A stretch of DNA of 64,000 nucleotides from Chloranthus sessilifolius (Eukaryota; Streptophyta; Magnoliopsida; Chloranthales; Chloranthaceae). Each line of letters begins with the position of its first letter. Position 1 is the first letter of the stretch. Under the pieces are notes generated by a model that ran no database searches, was not told where the DNA came from, and was given only the letters and a program-made list of their open reading frames with translations. Positions 45,969-57,328 of this stretch are shown in pieces. The translations under genes and the position numbers were made by a program. The DNA lies in NCBI GenBank assembly GCA_021018995.1, contig CM037587.1:91757251-91821250 (forward strand). The letters are read 5' to 3'.

Positions 45969-48471
45969 TGTAATAACCCGAAAAAGCACGTCAAACGAGG
46001 ACCTCGGGATTCGTGCCCGATTGGTCTTAGGTTTGACCATGAGATAGTTCATTGATAAACTTATGGTGAGATGAGCGAATGTGATGTGTGAACCAGTGTA
46101 GAAGAGTGGAGAGATAGAGGAGTGTGTAGAGTGGCATACACTGATGAGTGTGTATGTGCTCCACACCGAGAAAAGAGATAAGATAAAAAGGGTTGAAAAC
46201 CCTAACTTTCATGTTTTGGTGGTTGAGAGAAGTAAAGAAGAGAGAGAAAGAGAGAGGAGTAAGAGAGGAGTTATTGTGGGTGATTGGAAGAAGGATTCAA
46301 GCATTAAAGAGGCCGGATTTGACGGCGAAGGAATCCTAGAAACCAAAGTCGAACCCTAGCCTTCCAACCCTAGATTTGAAATCAACTTGAGAGCTATTCA
46401 AGGTAAAATTTTTGTAAATAAGATGCATAGATTATAGGGGTTAAGTTGCAGTAAAATGTGGGTTAAATCATAGGATAATGGCTTAGAAAAATAGAAGAAA
46501 AAGTATGGAAAAAGATCGGGAAGAACATGAAAATTTGAATCGACAATTCGATTAATCGTCAAATTGGGTTCATTAATCGAAATTGGCCAGGAAGTTGAAG
46601 GGTCGGAGGACCCCGATTTCGATTAATCGAATTGAATTTCGATTAATCGACTTTGGATTTCGATTAATCGATTTGGGAATCGATTAATCGACTGAGAACC
46701 TCCAGTGGACCCCAGGGGTTAAAGGAAATGACTTGAGGAAAAATCGACTAATCGAAATGGGATTTCGATTAATCGATTTTTGGTTTTCGATTAATCGATT
46801 TGAAATACAGTGGGTCTACTTTGCGAAAAGAAGGATTTCGATTAATCGAAATTGGATTCGATTAATCGAATGAAAACTCATTGAATCGAGAATGGACTTT
46901 CGAAAGGAGAATTTCGATTAATCGAAATTGTTTCGATTAATCGATATTTACTTTCGATTAATCGATTTTGGAAATCGATTAATCGAATCAGATTCGATTA
47001 ATCGATTTTGGAATTCGATTAATCGACTGTAGTAAACTATGTTGACTTTTGGTTTGACTTTAAGATTCTTGGGGGATCTTATACCTTCTTTATTGCATCC
47101 TTTGTGATGTGTTTCACCTGTGTTATGGCACCATAGGTGATACGTGTGGACTAGTGCACAAGGAGTCACGTGGGACCTTGATGCATTGATCAAGTGGAGA
47201 CCTAAGGTAGGGAACACCTTGAACATGTACCTTATTTTGCAAGAGCATGTATGTAGTGATATAAATTTCCATTCAAATATTTTTACTGCTTAAAGAATTG
47301 TGAAAAGTGTGTGTGTGTGATATTCATAAGGGTAAACAAATGAGCCATCCCTGTGGGATGAAGAAGTAAGAGAAAAGAGCATCGTGTGTGATGCAAGTGA
47401 ATGGATACATCCTGTGGATGTATCCAAGGATTGAATCATGCTTGATAGGGCCTAAATCGATATAAGATAGCACACTTACACGGTGAATAACTATATGTAA
47501 GGCAAGATATTTTTGTTATTTGAGGTTTGATAGGTTACCCCACCGGCGTGGCGGGATATCCACGATCGACACGGCGGGATATCCGTGGCGTACATGGCGA
47601 AACCGTAGGCCAAGTGAGGCTTATCCGTACATAGTAAGTACACCCTGTTGATGAGATGTGAAACCCGCCACCAATCCTCGGGGAAAGGGCTTGGTACTAT
47701 TAGTATTCCTGTGGAATACATTTAAAGCTGTCTATATAGATGACGATGAAGGGTATCTCGTGGGCTCGATGCTATATTGCTCGGGGATTATTTAAGTTGA
47801 AGTTTAAGTTTTGCTTTAGGCCTTCTCAGCATCATTCATGATTAACTAAAAGACATGAGTAATCTACCAGTAATTGAAGTGTTTTAACTGTTTTTCATCA
47901 ATAAATGCATAGACACATCATGCATGCATATCATAGAATACATGTGAGTTATATTTTATATGTTCAATTGTGTTCTGTTCCCTATTGAGCTAGGATGTAG
48001 CTCACCCTATAGACTATACGTCGCAGGTCCACTACTAGCAACGCCGAGGCTTCAGGAGACGCCGACTGAGCCTGGACCTTGCGGCGAGGAGTTAGAGCCA
48101 CCTCCAGAGGACTTCTTCTAGAGGACTCTGCTGTGCGACTTTGAGGAGTTTTAGTTGGAGATTGTACGGCTTGGTATGTCAAGCCTGGTTTTTGATTAGA
48201 CCTTGTGTATATGGATATCAGAGTATTCTTTTGGGCGAACCATCCATGATGATGGTTATCATCGATGGTTCGGATCGGTTCTCCTTTCATGCAGAGGCAT
48301 GAGAGTAGAACTGTCTTTTGAGAAGTGTTTTTATGTAGATTTAAATTCCGCAAGATGTTCTTATTTATTTTATGCTTGATATACCAGTGTTCCGTGCATA
48401 GTTGAGGGGCACGGTCAAGATGATCGTGCTGATGACACGGGTTTCGGGGTGCCGAAATCCGGGCTGTCACA
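45969..48471. mobile_element. solo LTR inserted in the LINE endonuclease
   Basis: 2503 bp starting TGTAATAACCCG and ending GGGCTGTCACA. It is flanked by perfect GTGGT duplications (45964-45968 and 48472-48476). Removing it restores the LINE order. No gag or pol is visible. It contains a dense array of the palindrome TCGATTAATCGA (46540-47035). Its termini resemble those of chromovirus-type LTRs, but orientation and family are unproven. Confidence 0.85.
46540..47035. repeat. array of the 12-bp palindrome TCGATTAATCGA
   Basis: I count 14 exact copies and several one-base variants in about 500 bp. The spacing is irregular, 10 to 60 bases. Flanks are often AAATT/TTTTGG-like but not a fixed unit, so this is motif amplification rather than a simple satellite. 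Confidence 0.9.
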
Positions 48472-48476
48472 GTGGT

Positions 48477-49054
48477 CTTCTATGGTTAACATCTGCCCTA
48501 CAATTACTAGACCTTGGTTAGTGTTTGGAGATTTCAATTGTGTTAGATTTCAACCCGAGAAGATTGATGGACGCGCTGTACCAAGCAGAATCTTGAATGA
48601 ATTTAACCAATGTAGCGATACTTGTGGGTTGTTTGATATAAGAGCTATTGGAAATACTCTATCTTGGAGTAATCGCTCTCTAGGGCAGAGACGTATTATG
48701 TGTAGACCGGATAGAGCTCTCACCAGTGATGACTGGCGGTGTCAGTTCCCGAATGTTGTTGCTGAATATCTCCCGGCTGGTGTTTTTGATCATGCTCCTA
48801 TTCTAATCAGGGTTCATCAAAAGAAGATGGATGGACCGAAGCCTTTCAAATATTTCCCAATGTGGAATCATCAACCAGGTTTCCGAGATATTATTGAGAA
48901 CGCTTGGAATATTTGTGTCAAAGGTACCGATCTTTTCATTCTGCATCACAAGCTAAAAAATGTCAAAGCGGCGATTCGGAGGTGGAATAATGATAAGTTT
49001 GGGTCCATCCATACTAGGGTGACTGAAGCGAGGCAGTCCTTGAATCATATTTAA
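48477..49054 (+). pseudogene. LINE ORF2, rest of the endonuclease
   Basis: Visible motifs are WLVFGDFNCVRFQPEKIDG (GDFN catalytic block), FDIRAIGNTLSWSNRSLGQ, RIMCRPDRALTSDDWRCQFP and VFDHAPILI, where SDHxPI is usual. The linker toward RT has PFKYFPMWNHQPGF. A stop falls at 49052. Confidence 0.85.
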
Positions 49055-49081
49055 GATTCAATTTAACGAGATCCACTGAAC

Positions 49082-50716
49082 GTGAATCTTGTGAAAGTAG
49101 AAAGAGATGTAGTGGTCTCCTTGAACCATGAATTGGATCTCCAAGAGGGATTTTACAAACAAAAGGCTAAGGTTCATTGGCTCAATGACGCAGACAGAAA
49201 TACTCGATTCTTTCATGCTTCCTGCAAAAGCCGTATAGCTCGTGATAGTCTCTTTGAACTTGAAGATACGTGTGGGAATCGCCTTTCGGATTTGGATTCT
49301 ATTGGTAATTTCATTACCAATCACTATAAAGATATTTTTAAGCCGTCAAGTAGTTCGGATATTCCAATTATTCCTTTCAAGCGTGTTCTTAGTGGGGAAG
49401 AGACTTCTATGCTTTCTATGCCAATCACTATGGAAGAGATCAAGGATGTGGTGTTTAATTCTCCCAATGGCAAGACCCCAGGTCCAGATGGGCTTTCCGC
49501 CGAATTCTTCAAATGCTTCTGGGACATTGTCGGCAAGGATGTTTGCAAAGCGGTGAGCAATTTTTTTAAATGGGGTAAACTGCTTAAATCTCTTAATGCT
49601 ACGTTTATTAAGCTCATTCCAAAAGAAAATGATGTAAAAACTATTGATAAGTTCAGACCTATAGCCCTATGTAATTTTATTTATAAAGTTATCACCAAGA
49701 TTTTGACTAATAGGCTGGTGGTGGTGCTCCCTCGGTTGGTTAGCCTTAATCAATCGGCGCTTGTTAAGGGCAGACAAATTACTGAGAACATTCTCCTAGC
49801 CCATGAGATGGTTCGAAAATTTCATCTGAAGCACGGCCCTAAGGCTTTATGCATTAAAATTGATCTCAAGAAGGCTTATGATAGAGTCCGATGGGATTTT
49901 ATTTTGGAAATCCTTAAGCAGTTAAATTTTGATAACACTTGGATTGGATGGGTTAGAGAATGCATAACAACCCCATCCTTCTCCATCCTTGTGAACGGTA
50001 CTCCTCATGGATACTTTAGAAGCGAGTGCGGCATCCGACAAGGCGTGATGGAAGCCTTGTCTCCCCTTATTTTTACCCTGGTTATGGAAGCCTTTTCTGC
50101 TATGATGGATTATAAAGTAGAGGTGGGACACATTAAATGTCCTTCGTTTCTTAGTGGCCCTATTGTTTCTCACTTGCTTTTTGGAGATGATGTTCTATTA
50201 TTCAGCAATGATGAGGAATCTTCGGCTACTGGCATCAGAAACATGCTCAATGAATTTTGTAATGCTTCTGGTCTGTTGGCTAATAATAGCAAATGTTTAG
50301 CGATTTTCAGTAAAGCTTGTTGCTTGCTTGATTTACTCAAGAATATCTTGAAGTTTAAAGAAGAGAATTTTACCATAAAATATTTGGGTTTGCCACTCTT
50401 TACTTCTCGAATGTCTCACTCTCTATGCACACCGGTGATCGATAAAATTCGGAAGAGACGTGAAAGTTGGAAGGGTCATCTTTTATCTTATGCAGGCAGG
50501 TTACAACTTATAGGGTCTGTTCTAAGCAGCTTTCAGGTATACTGGACAGGTGCCTTTATGTTGCCAATGCGAACTATAAAAGAGATTGAATGTATCTTTG
50601 CCCGATTTCTCTGGAAGGGTCCTACGCTTGGGCATTCGTTGCATCCTATTAAATGGTCCAAAGTTTGTAAGCCCAAACATGAAGGGGGGTTAGGTATCAG
50701 GAAGATAAAAGATTGA
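49082..50716 (+). pseudogene. LINE ORF2, reverse transcriptase
   Basis: 544 open residues. RT motifs: NGKTPGPDGLSAEFFKCFWD, FRPIALCNFIYKVITKILTN, ALCIKIDLKKAYDRVRWDFI, and the catalytic box, read here LLFGDDVLLFS instead of FADD. The RQGDPLSP motif is altered to RQGVMEALSP. EENFTIKYLGLPLFTSRMS follows. The changed GDP loop and catalytic box suggest loss of activity despite the long open frame. The frame ends at 50714. Confidence 0.92.
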
Positions 50717-52251
50717 AACTTGGCTGGCATGGCTAAGTTATTTTGGAACCTTGTAAACAATACAGACTCTCTTTGGTCTCACGTGATGAGGGCGAAGTAC
50801 ATCAAGAATGAGAGTATTTGGCAGTGTTCTCTTCCGGCTGATCCGTCTTAGGCCTGGCAGTCCATTATTCAGGCGAGAGATATGGTTATTGAACAATCCA
50901 GGGTTGTGTTAGGAGATGGTCTTGATACCAATTTTTGGTTTGACCCATGGGTGGATGGTAAATCTCTTATACCCAGGTTTAGTAGACGATTGATTGGGCA
51001 ATCTAGAATCACTGCTGAGGCGTCTGTTCATGATGTTATCTCTAATGACACATGGAGGCTCCCAAATCCCTCGACCAGGCAGATGGAAGAAGCATGGAGT
51101 CTTATTAATGGGGTGCAAGTTCCTGATGGATCCTATAAGGATAAGATGATTTGGGAGCCAGCAAGCAATGATTTATTCACGTTAAATTCTGCTTTAGAGG
51201 TTCTTCGAGCGAGCACCACTCAAGTTCACTGGGCCAAATTTGTGTGGAGTAGTGCTAATATTCCAAGCAGGCTTTCTGCGCTTGGCTTGCTGTTAATCAT
51301 AACCTTCTGACTACGGATAATATCTGTAGGAGGGGTTTGATTATCCCTTCTCGATGTGTGTTATGTTGGGGACATTCTGAGGACATCGAGCACCTTTTCT
51401 TTAAGTGTGGTTTCTCTAGATGGATCTGGAAATCCTTGAAACACAAGCTTGGTATCAAGGTCATGGGTGACTCCTTAGATGATGAGGTAAGACTTTGTAT
51501 GGATGCCGCAAAAGGGAATAAGAGGAGAGCTGCTCTTATTAGCATTTCGTTTTGTGTTGCGGGGTGGCATATTTGGCATGAGCGTAATGCAAGAATTTTT
51601 TATGGGGAGCAAAAGCATAAGAAGGTCATCCTAAATAATATTATTGATATAGTTATTTACAGGATGATTGAGCTCGGGTATGGTGAAATGGGCAATTTTC
51701 TTTACAATATTTGGCAAGTTCAGGCTCCGACTAGGATTCCTATATCCTGTTCCTGGGAGTGTCCAGTTGAAGGTCGATTTAAATTGAATGTTGATGGAGC
51801 GCTACATAATGGGAAAGCTGCAATTGGTGGTATCATCAGAAACGTGAAAGGAGAGGTGGTTTGTGCTTTTGTTGGGCCGTCCTCATGCTCTTCTGTGGTT
51901 GATAGTGCGCTTCATGCTCTTATGTATGCGCTTCAAATGGCTTTTGATATGAATATTATGGATATTCTTATTGAGTCAGATTGCAAGAATATTGTGGCTT
52001 GGATCCAAGATATTTCAAGGGTGGATTGGAAGAGTAGTGATGTTGTTCTGCGTATTAGAAATCATTGTAGGCATTTTCATAGCTTTGCTTTCAAGCATGT
52101 GTTCAAAGAAGTTAACTCTTGTGCTGATTTTCTCGCCAATCGCGGTCTTAATGCTAGTAGTGTGGTGCGATGGATTGGGGATGATGGGTTACCTGATGTT
52201 CTACACTCTCTTCTTAGAAAGGATGTAATTAATATTTATTTTCATTTGTAA
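50717..52251 (+). pseudogene. LINE ORF2, zf-RVT and RNase H end
   Basis: After a stop near 50714 the frame resumes (50882-51310, with VLGDGLDTNFWFDPWVDG). The zf-RVT domain follows: CVLCWGHSEDIEHLFFKCGF. A plant RNase H domain lies at about 51760-52170: LNVDGALHNGKAAIGGIIRN, then SALHALMYALQMAFDMNIMD and ILIESDCKNIVAWI, with HVFKEVNSCADFLANRG. Asp, Asp and Asp residues of RNase H are present, but the usual Glu is His (SALHALMYAL). The stop is at 52249. A 3' UTR of 56 bases leads to the poly(A). Confidence 0.87.
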
Positions 52252-52315
52252 TCTTTTCTAAGCAATACATAAGGGTGTATGTCCCTCCAACCTCAGCTTG
52301 CCGATCAAAAAAAAA

Positions 52316-52330
52316 AAGAATCAACATAAA
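52316..52330. repeat. target-site duplication, right copy, of the LINE
   Basis: AAGAATCAACATAAA directly at the end of the poly(A) run (52307-52317), matching 3232-3246 with one difference. The two A bases of overlap with the tail are ambiguous. Confidence 0.85.
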
Positions 52331-53152
52331 TCTGAGTTGTCAGGATTCAAAACTTTTCTCGGAAAAGTCATAAAACACCTTAACAATGCCTTAAGGAGTG
52401 CAAAAAGACCCATCCATGCATGTTAATGCATGTAAGTACAAGTGCAAGTTTTGGTCTGAAACTCGAACCCACCCAAAAATTGAGTGAACTACACTGGTCT
52501 GAATCGGCCTGAAATTCGATTTGAACTGAACCAAACCAATTCTGTTTTGGTTTCGGTTTTGGGTGGTGAAAAAAATATATATATTCAAAATCGAATGGGA
52601 AAAAAAAGCCAAAATTTTCGGTTTTCAATTTAAAAGAAAAAACATAACCGAAACCAAGCCAAGTTTGGTTATGGCTGAACCCAACCGATAGCCCAAAACT
52701 TGGGCTTGGGTGGCTGAACTTGGACCCCTACATGTAATAATGTATGCATGTATCCACATCATCATAGATGCATGAATGAAAAACGTAACGTAACACTTTA
52801 TAGTCGTAAAAAATAAGCAGGCAGATATCATTTCATTAGAAAAGATCCGTACATGACCATCATCATAACCCATAATAATAATAATCATCATCATCATTAT
52901 CATCTACATTACACGTAGAATTCTTTTATTTTGATTTCTGTTTATAAGGCATGCGAAACTAGTAGTCACATGGCGGTCAACATCTGCCAATATGCATCCG
53001 ATATGTGAAAAATATATCTTTTGGGCAAGTTTTTTAATATTTTAAAGACTTTGTTAATATCTATTAGCCGATTTGGCTGGTACATATCCATATGGACAAA
53101 CTATATCATTTTTAGCCCATATTATCCTATACATATCAGCCCGGGACTACGC

Positions 53153-53209
<57 letters not shown>

Positions 53210-54150
53210 GATTACATGAGTTGAGTTGTGACTCGAGCATATATTGGCTACATATATATTAAAAAGTTAATTTGATGTGACATGCAAACAATAATAGCTA
53301 AAGTCATGAAAGTATGTTTGATGACTCGAAAGAGGATCATTACTTAGGGGAATGGTCAGGTCCTATCAGGCAGAATCGGATTTCCAGTCCTACCCAAGGA
53401 TCAAAATTTCGATTGAAATGACCAAAATTTCGGTCGAAATTATCGGTTTCAATCCCCACCGAAACGATAATTTGGACTGAAATTTCGGTCCAAATTTTTA
53501 TGGGATCCAAAATTTCGGTCGAATTTTCGGCCAAAATTCCAATTCAAATTTTCGGTTTTGATCAAGCCCGAAACCGAAATTTTACCCAATATTTCGATCT
53601 TTGGTCCTGTCTCATCTGCTTTCCTTGAAAATCGAAGAATCTTGACTTTTTGGGTTTTCACCTTTTATAGCATGATGTGCAGTCAAAATTCTCTTATTTT
53701 CAAGGACAACAGATGGGATAGAACTAAAAATCCAATTATACCTAGTAGAGTCAACCATTGCCTCCATTAACTTATAGGTTTTTAAATCCCTTTTAAGCAT
53801 CATGATGTTTTTTTCTAAAGGATTCAACTCTCATGCATGACTGTCATTTAAATACCATTAATGGTGTGTCAAAATTAAAGGTGAACACAGTTCAAATGGT
53901 AAACTGATGTGTGGGCGAGAAATGTATGCTTTTTTGAGATATTTGAATTATATGCTCTCAGCAGTCTAATATATATTTATGTAATTTTCAACGACTGATA
54001 GTAAAGTTCAGTAATTGCTTTTAAGTTGAGACAACTTCGATCGAAGGCGGGCAACCACTTAGACCATGTGGACTTAAAGGGATTACCTCGTCATCTCTAT
54101 TTCGGTACATCTATCCAAGAGGCTGATCAGAAGTCAGAACCATTGTGATG

Positions 54151-54151
<1 letters not shown>
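52331..54151. other. intergenic, AT-rich, with repeat relics
   Basis: No gene is seen. 52440-52700 and 53390-53600 are rich in TTTCGG/CCGAAA words, and part of the second resembles the minus strand of 59970-60110. A (TA)n microsatellite occupies about 53155-53207. Confidence 0.5.

Positions 54152-54199
<48 letters not shown>
54152..54199. repeat. (TA)n microsatellite beside MITE copy 1
   Basis: TA dinucleotide run directly followed by the MITE-like repeat at about 54212. A second, shorter TA run lies on its other side at about 54676-54691, followed by (GA)n. Confidence 0.9.
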
Positions 54200-54203
<4 letters not shown>

Positions 54204-54675
54204 TAGTTTTGTCTTTTATGAGAGGATGATCACCGTCCTCCAAGGTCTACGTGGAGGTATATATGACACTCAAAACACTCTTTAATTGTCACGTGAAGCA
54301 TGAGTGGATGACACTACAAAAAATAAGACTATAGGTGGCGACCAAAAATTGTCGCTATTAACAAATGAACTATTAAAGGTTATTGAGACTATTAGCGATG
54401 AGGGTATTAACAATAACTCTTTTGTTAATAGTGGCAGTTTTAACTAATTTCAAAAAAAAAAAATTCAAAAAAAACTTTTAAAAGCTAAAGTCAATGTTTG
54501 ACAGATTTTAATGCTCTACATTTCACGGCTCAAAAAATATATGATGGAAATGAGTTTTCAAAATTACTTTTTTTTTAAATGATCTAAACAATTTGCTCGA
54601 GATCCATATGGCATCGGAATAATATTTTAAATGTCATGTGGACCTCCACTTGAAACTTGGAGGGCATATACCTTT
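54200..54675. mobile_element. MITE-like repeat, copy 1, with an inserted CACTA-type piece
   Basis: The left end has GATCACCGTCCTCCAAGG with ACGTGGAGG. The body has AAGTCAATGTTTGA, CTACATTTCA.G.CTCAAAAA and ATGTGGACCTCCACTTG. The order matches copy 3 at 62657-63040. A segment from 54312 (CACTACAAAAAATAAG) to about 54446, with no counterpart in copy 3, is a nested piece like the CACTA-type MITE at 56952. Confidence 0.7.
54312..54446. mobile_element. CACTA-type MITE fragment nested in MITE copy 1
   Basis: It begins CACTACAAAAAATAAGACTA and shares GTCGCTATTAAC, GACTATTAGCGA, GGTATTA and TCTTTTGTTAATAG with 56952-57115. The right GTAGTG end is missing. Confidence 0.6.
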
Positions 54676-54691
54676 TATATATATATATATA

Positions 54692-55226
54692 CAGAGAGAG
54701 AGAGAGAGAAAATGTAGACCAAAGTGCTATAATGCTAAAGATTTTAATGTGACAAAGTCATTTAAATACCATTTTAGTTTTTAAACGATGATCAAATAGG
54801 GCACAAGAGCATTATCATCAGCAGCAGCACTACCATAACTAAATGCCATGCTAAATCATCGCAATTAACAAACCGTCTTCTAATAATAATTCCTATTGTT
54901 ATTGTTTCTCTAATTTTGAAACAACAAACAGTACAGATGGCGTTATTGTGACAAATAATTTGGAATTTTTTTGAAATTCGCCAAAATAGGAGTCGGATAA
55001 AACTTCTCAAGTTTCAGTGCAATTTGGATGATTTCTTAATTTGAAATTTGTCACTGCGCTTAAGACACGAGGGACCCACAGATGACGGCATGACCCAACC
55101 CATCCAAAAAGAAAAGAAAAGAAAAGGAATGGAAAGGAAAGGAAAAGAAGGGGTGGCATATTTGAAATTTTGGAAAAAGTTGAGGGCTATGTAAGTCATT
55201 ACACCCCCTACAAACAGACTAAGGCC
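54692..55226. other. 3' flank of the IDD gene
   Basis: It has a short (GA)n run at about 54692-54710 and AT-rich DNA. Transcripts of the minus-strand IDD gene would end in this stretch. No other gene is recognised. Confidence 0.5.
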
Positions 55227-57295
55227 TTAGCAATCAGCCCACGAATGAAAGGCAAAGGCGGCAGCAGCGGCAGCAGCAGAATTAGTATTATTTCTTCTGA
55301 CGCGGTGGTCGTCTCGGTCAAACCCAAAATCCATGCCCGTGATCGGCGATATCTCCCCACTCAAACCCAGAAAGTCTCTTGTCAAACGGCCCCTTTTCTG
55401 CCACGTGTCCATCTTCTCCGACATGTACCCCAGGTGGTACTCCGGCGATATTCCTTCCCCACCCATGAAAACGCCGCCCTCCATCTCCAACCGGGTTTCT
55501 GGGAAGCTGGCGACCATTTGATGAGGAATGAACGGTTGTGATAATTGCATCAGATGGTGCTTCAGTGGTGGTGGGTCTTGGTAAGAAGGTGAGATAATGT
55601 TGATGGGGAGTTGAATTTCAGGTTTGATGTGTATTGGGTTAGGGTTTTGGAGTGGTTCCCATGTGAGAGGGAGAGGAGAAGAGAAATGGGTTTGGAGAGG
55701 GAAGAGTGGAGATGATGGGTTTTGTTGTTGTTGCTGTTCAAGCATGAGATGATTTGTTGCTGTGGTTTGTGTGGGTGAATGAAGAGGTGGAGTTGGTGTG
55801 AAAGGGTTAGAGAGTCTAGCACTTTCTTCAGCCAAGGCATCACAGAAGGCTCTGTGGGTCACAAAGCTATCCTTTCTGCCAAGTGGAATACATACAAGAG
55901 ATTTGGAAACAACACAATTTAACTGCATGTTAGTATATGTGCATGAGAAGAAGATTAAGAGATTTTAGAAAGGGTTGATTTTATGGGCAGTGATCAGGTC
56001 CAACTGGCTGACTGACTTCCTGTTGAACCAAATATGCAGCTATTGGATAGGAGAAAATTTTAACTACATGCCCTCATATGAAAATGAAAATCGTGCAATT
56101 CAAGATTCTCTCCTATCTAATGCCTGCAAATCTGTTTGAACACGAAATCATCAGGTTCAACCATTAAATAGATGAACAATATATGCAAGCATAAAGTAGT
56201 TGAAAAAGGAGATGAACAATGAATCCTTAGAGGGAAGATTCAAACACTAGATATGTTTTGGAGGGAATTTGTTAGGACCCCAAATATGCATTTTTTGAGT
56301 ATTAGTTAGGACCTTAACAAATGTTATTAGTACTAGCATCATTTTTCGCATTCAAAGTCAGGGAAGAGGTAATCTTTGAAAGGGCTACCTATGGCCCCAA
56401 AGATATGAAAAGGCTATCTGCCCCGAAAGGGATTATCGGAGTGAGAGTCATCATAGAGTGGGCTGCCTCGAACATCAGCTATAGAGCCTGGTGGTATGTT
56501 CCGCACCTCACACTAATAAAGGATAAACTTTCTACTCCACTAACCCTAGGAATTTTTGGAAAATTGGTTAAGACCTTGAGAGAAGTAAGGTATCAAATGG
56601 AAGAACTATGGACAAAAATGGCAATTTTTTAGGTAACTTTTTTCTGTGCATATAAAAATAAAAGATTTAGCCTTCATGCATGGGTAGCTTAAATTTTTTA
56701 AAAATAATGCAGGCTAAATGGATATATGGGTTGATGAGTGAGTGGTGTTTAGATGGTAAGCTAAATGATAATTTATATTTTCTTTTTTGTTGTTAAATTA
56801 AAGGAGGAAAAAGGTTATATGACTAAAGGAACGCTTGGAGTTTGAGAAATAATAGAGAGGGATGGTCCATCTTTGTAGCAACTATTGTAAAGAACCACAG
56901 AAATTTAAAAGTGGTTGGTGTTTTAAAAAACATACGAATTTTCAAAAGGAGCACTACCAAAAATAAGATTATTAGCAGCAGTTTTTTGCCGCAAAAAATT
57001 GCCGCTATTAACGTAAAAATTATTAAGACTATTAGCGACAAAGGTATTAGCGGCAGTTCTTTTGTTAATAGCAGCAGTTTTTGGCTGCTGTTAATAGTCC
57101 CTTTTTTTTGTAGTGAAGATAAAAATTAGAAGAGCAAGGGGTTCTTATATTCATTTATTTTGTTGAAAGAAAGAAATAACAAATGGCTAGAAATGGGTAT
57201 GCACCACAAATAACCATGGAGATTAGCACATATAAGCAAGTTGGGAAACAAGGAAGAGATTATAAGAACTTATCAATGAAACTTTAGTGTTTTAG

Positions 57296-57328
<33 letters not shown>

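Larger units (their letters stand above)
3247..52317 (+). mobile_element. near full-length L1-type LINE, split by nested LTR elements
   Basis: The LINE survives in three pieces: 3247-3530, 44040-45968 and 48477-52317, about 6.05 kb in total, the usual length for a plant L1. The pieces join in frame across both insertions once one copy of each 5-bp target duplication is removed. Order: a short pyrimidine-rich 5' UTR, ORF1 (DUF4283-like domain and zinc knuckle), ORF2 (endonuclease, reverse transcriptase, zf-RVT, RNase H), a short 3' UTR and an 11-base poly(A). ORF1 and ORF2 overlap as ATGA at 45618-45621. Stops, frameshifts and altered catalytic motifs show it is dead. Everything from 3531 to 44034 and from 45969 to 48471 is later insertion. 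Confidence 0.88.

Noticed and set aside
46540-47035. CRISPR-like array
   Set aside because: The repeats are 12-bp palindromes with irregular spacers of 10-60 bases in a plant solo LTR; there are no fixed repeats, leader or cas genes.
53340-53661. Asn/Phe-rich minus-strand ORFs
   Set aside because: They are translations of degenerate TTTCGG repeats, not genes.
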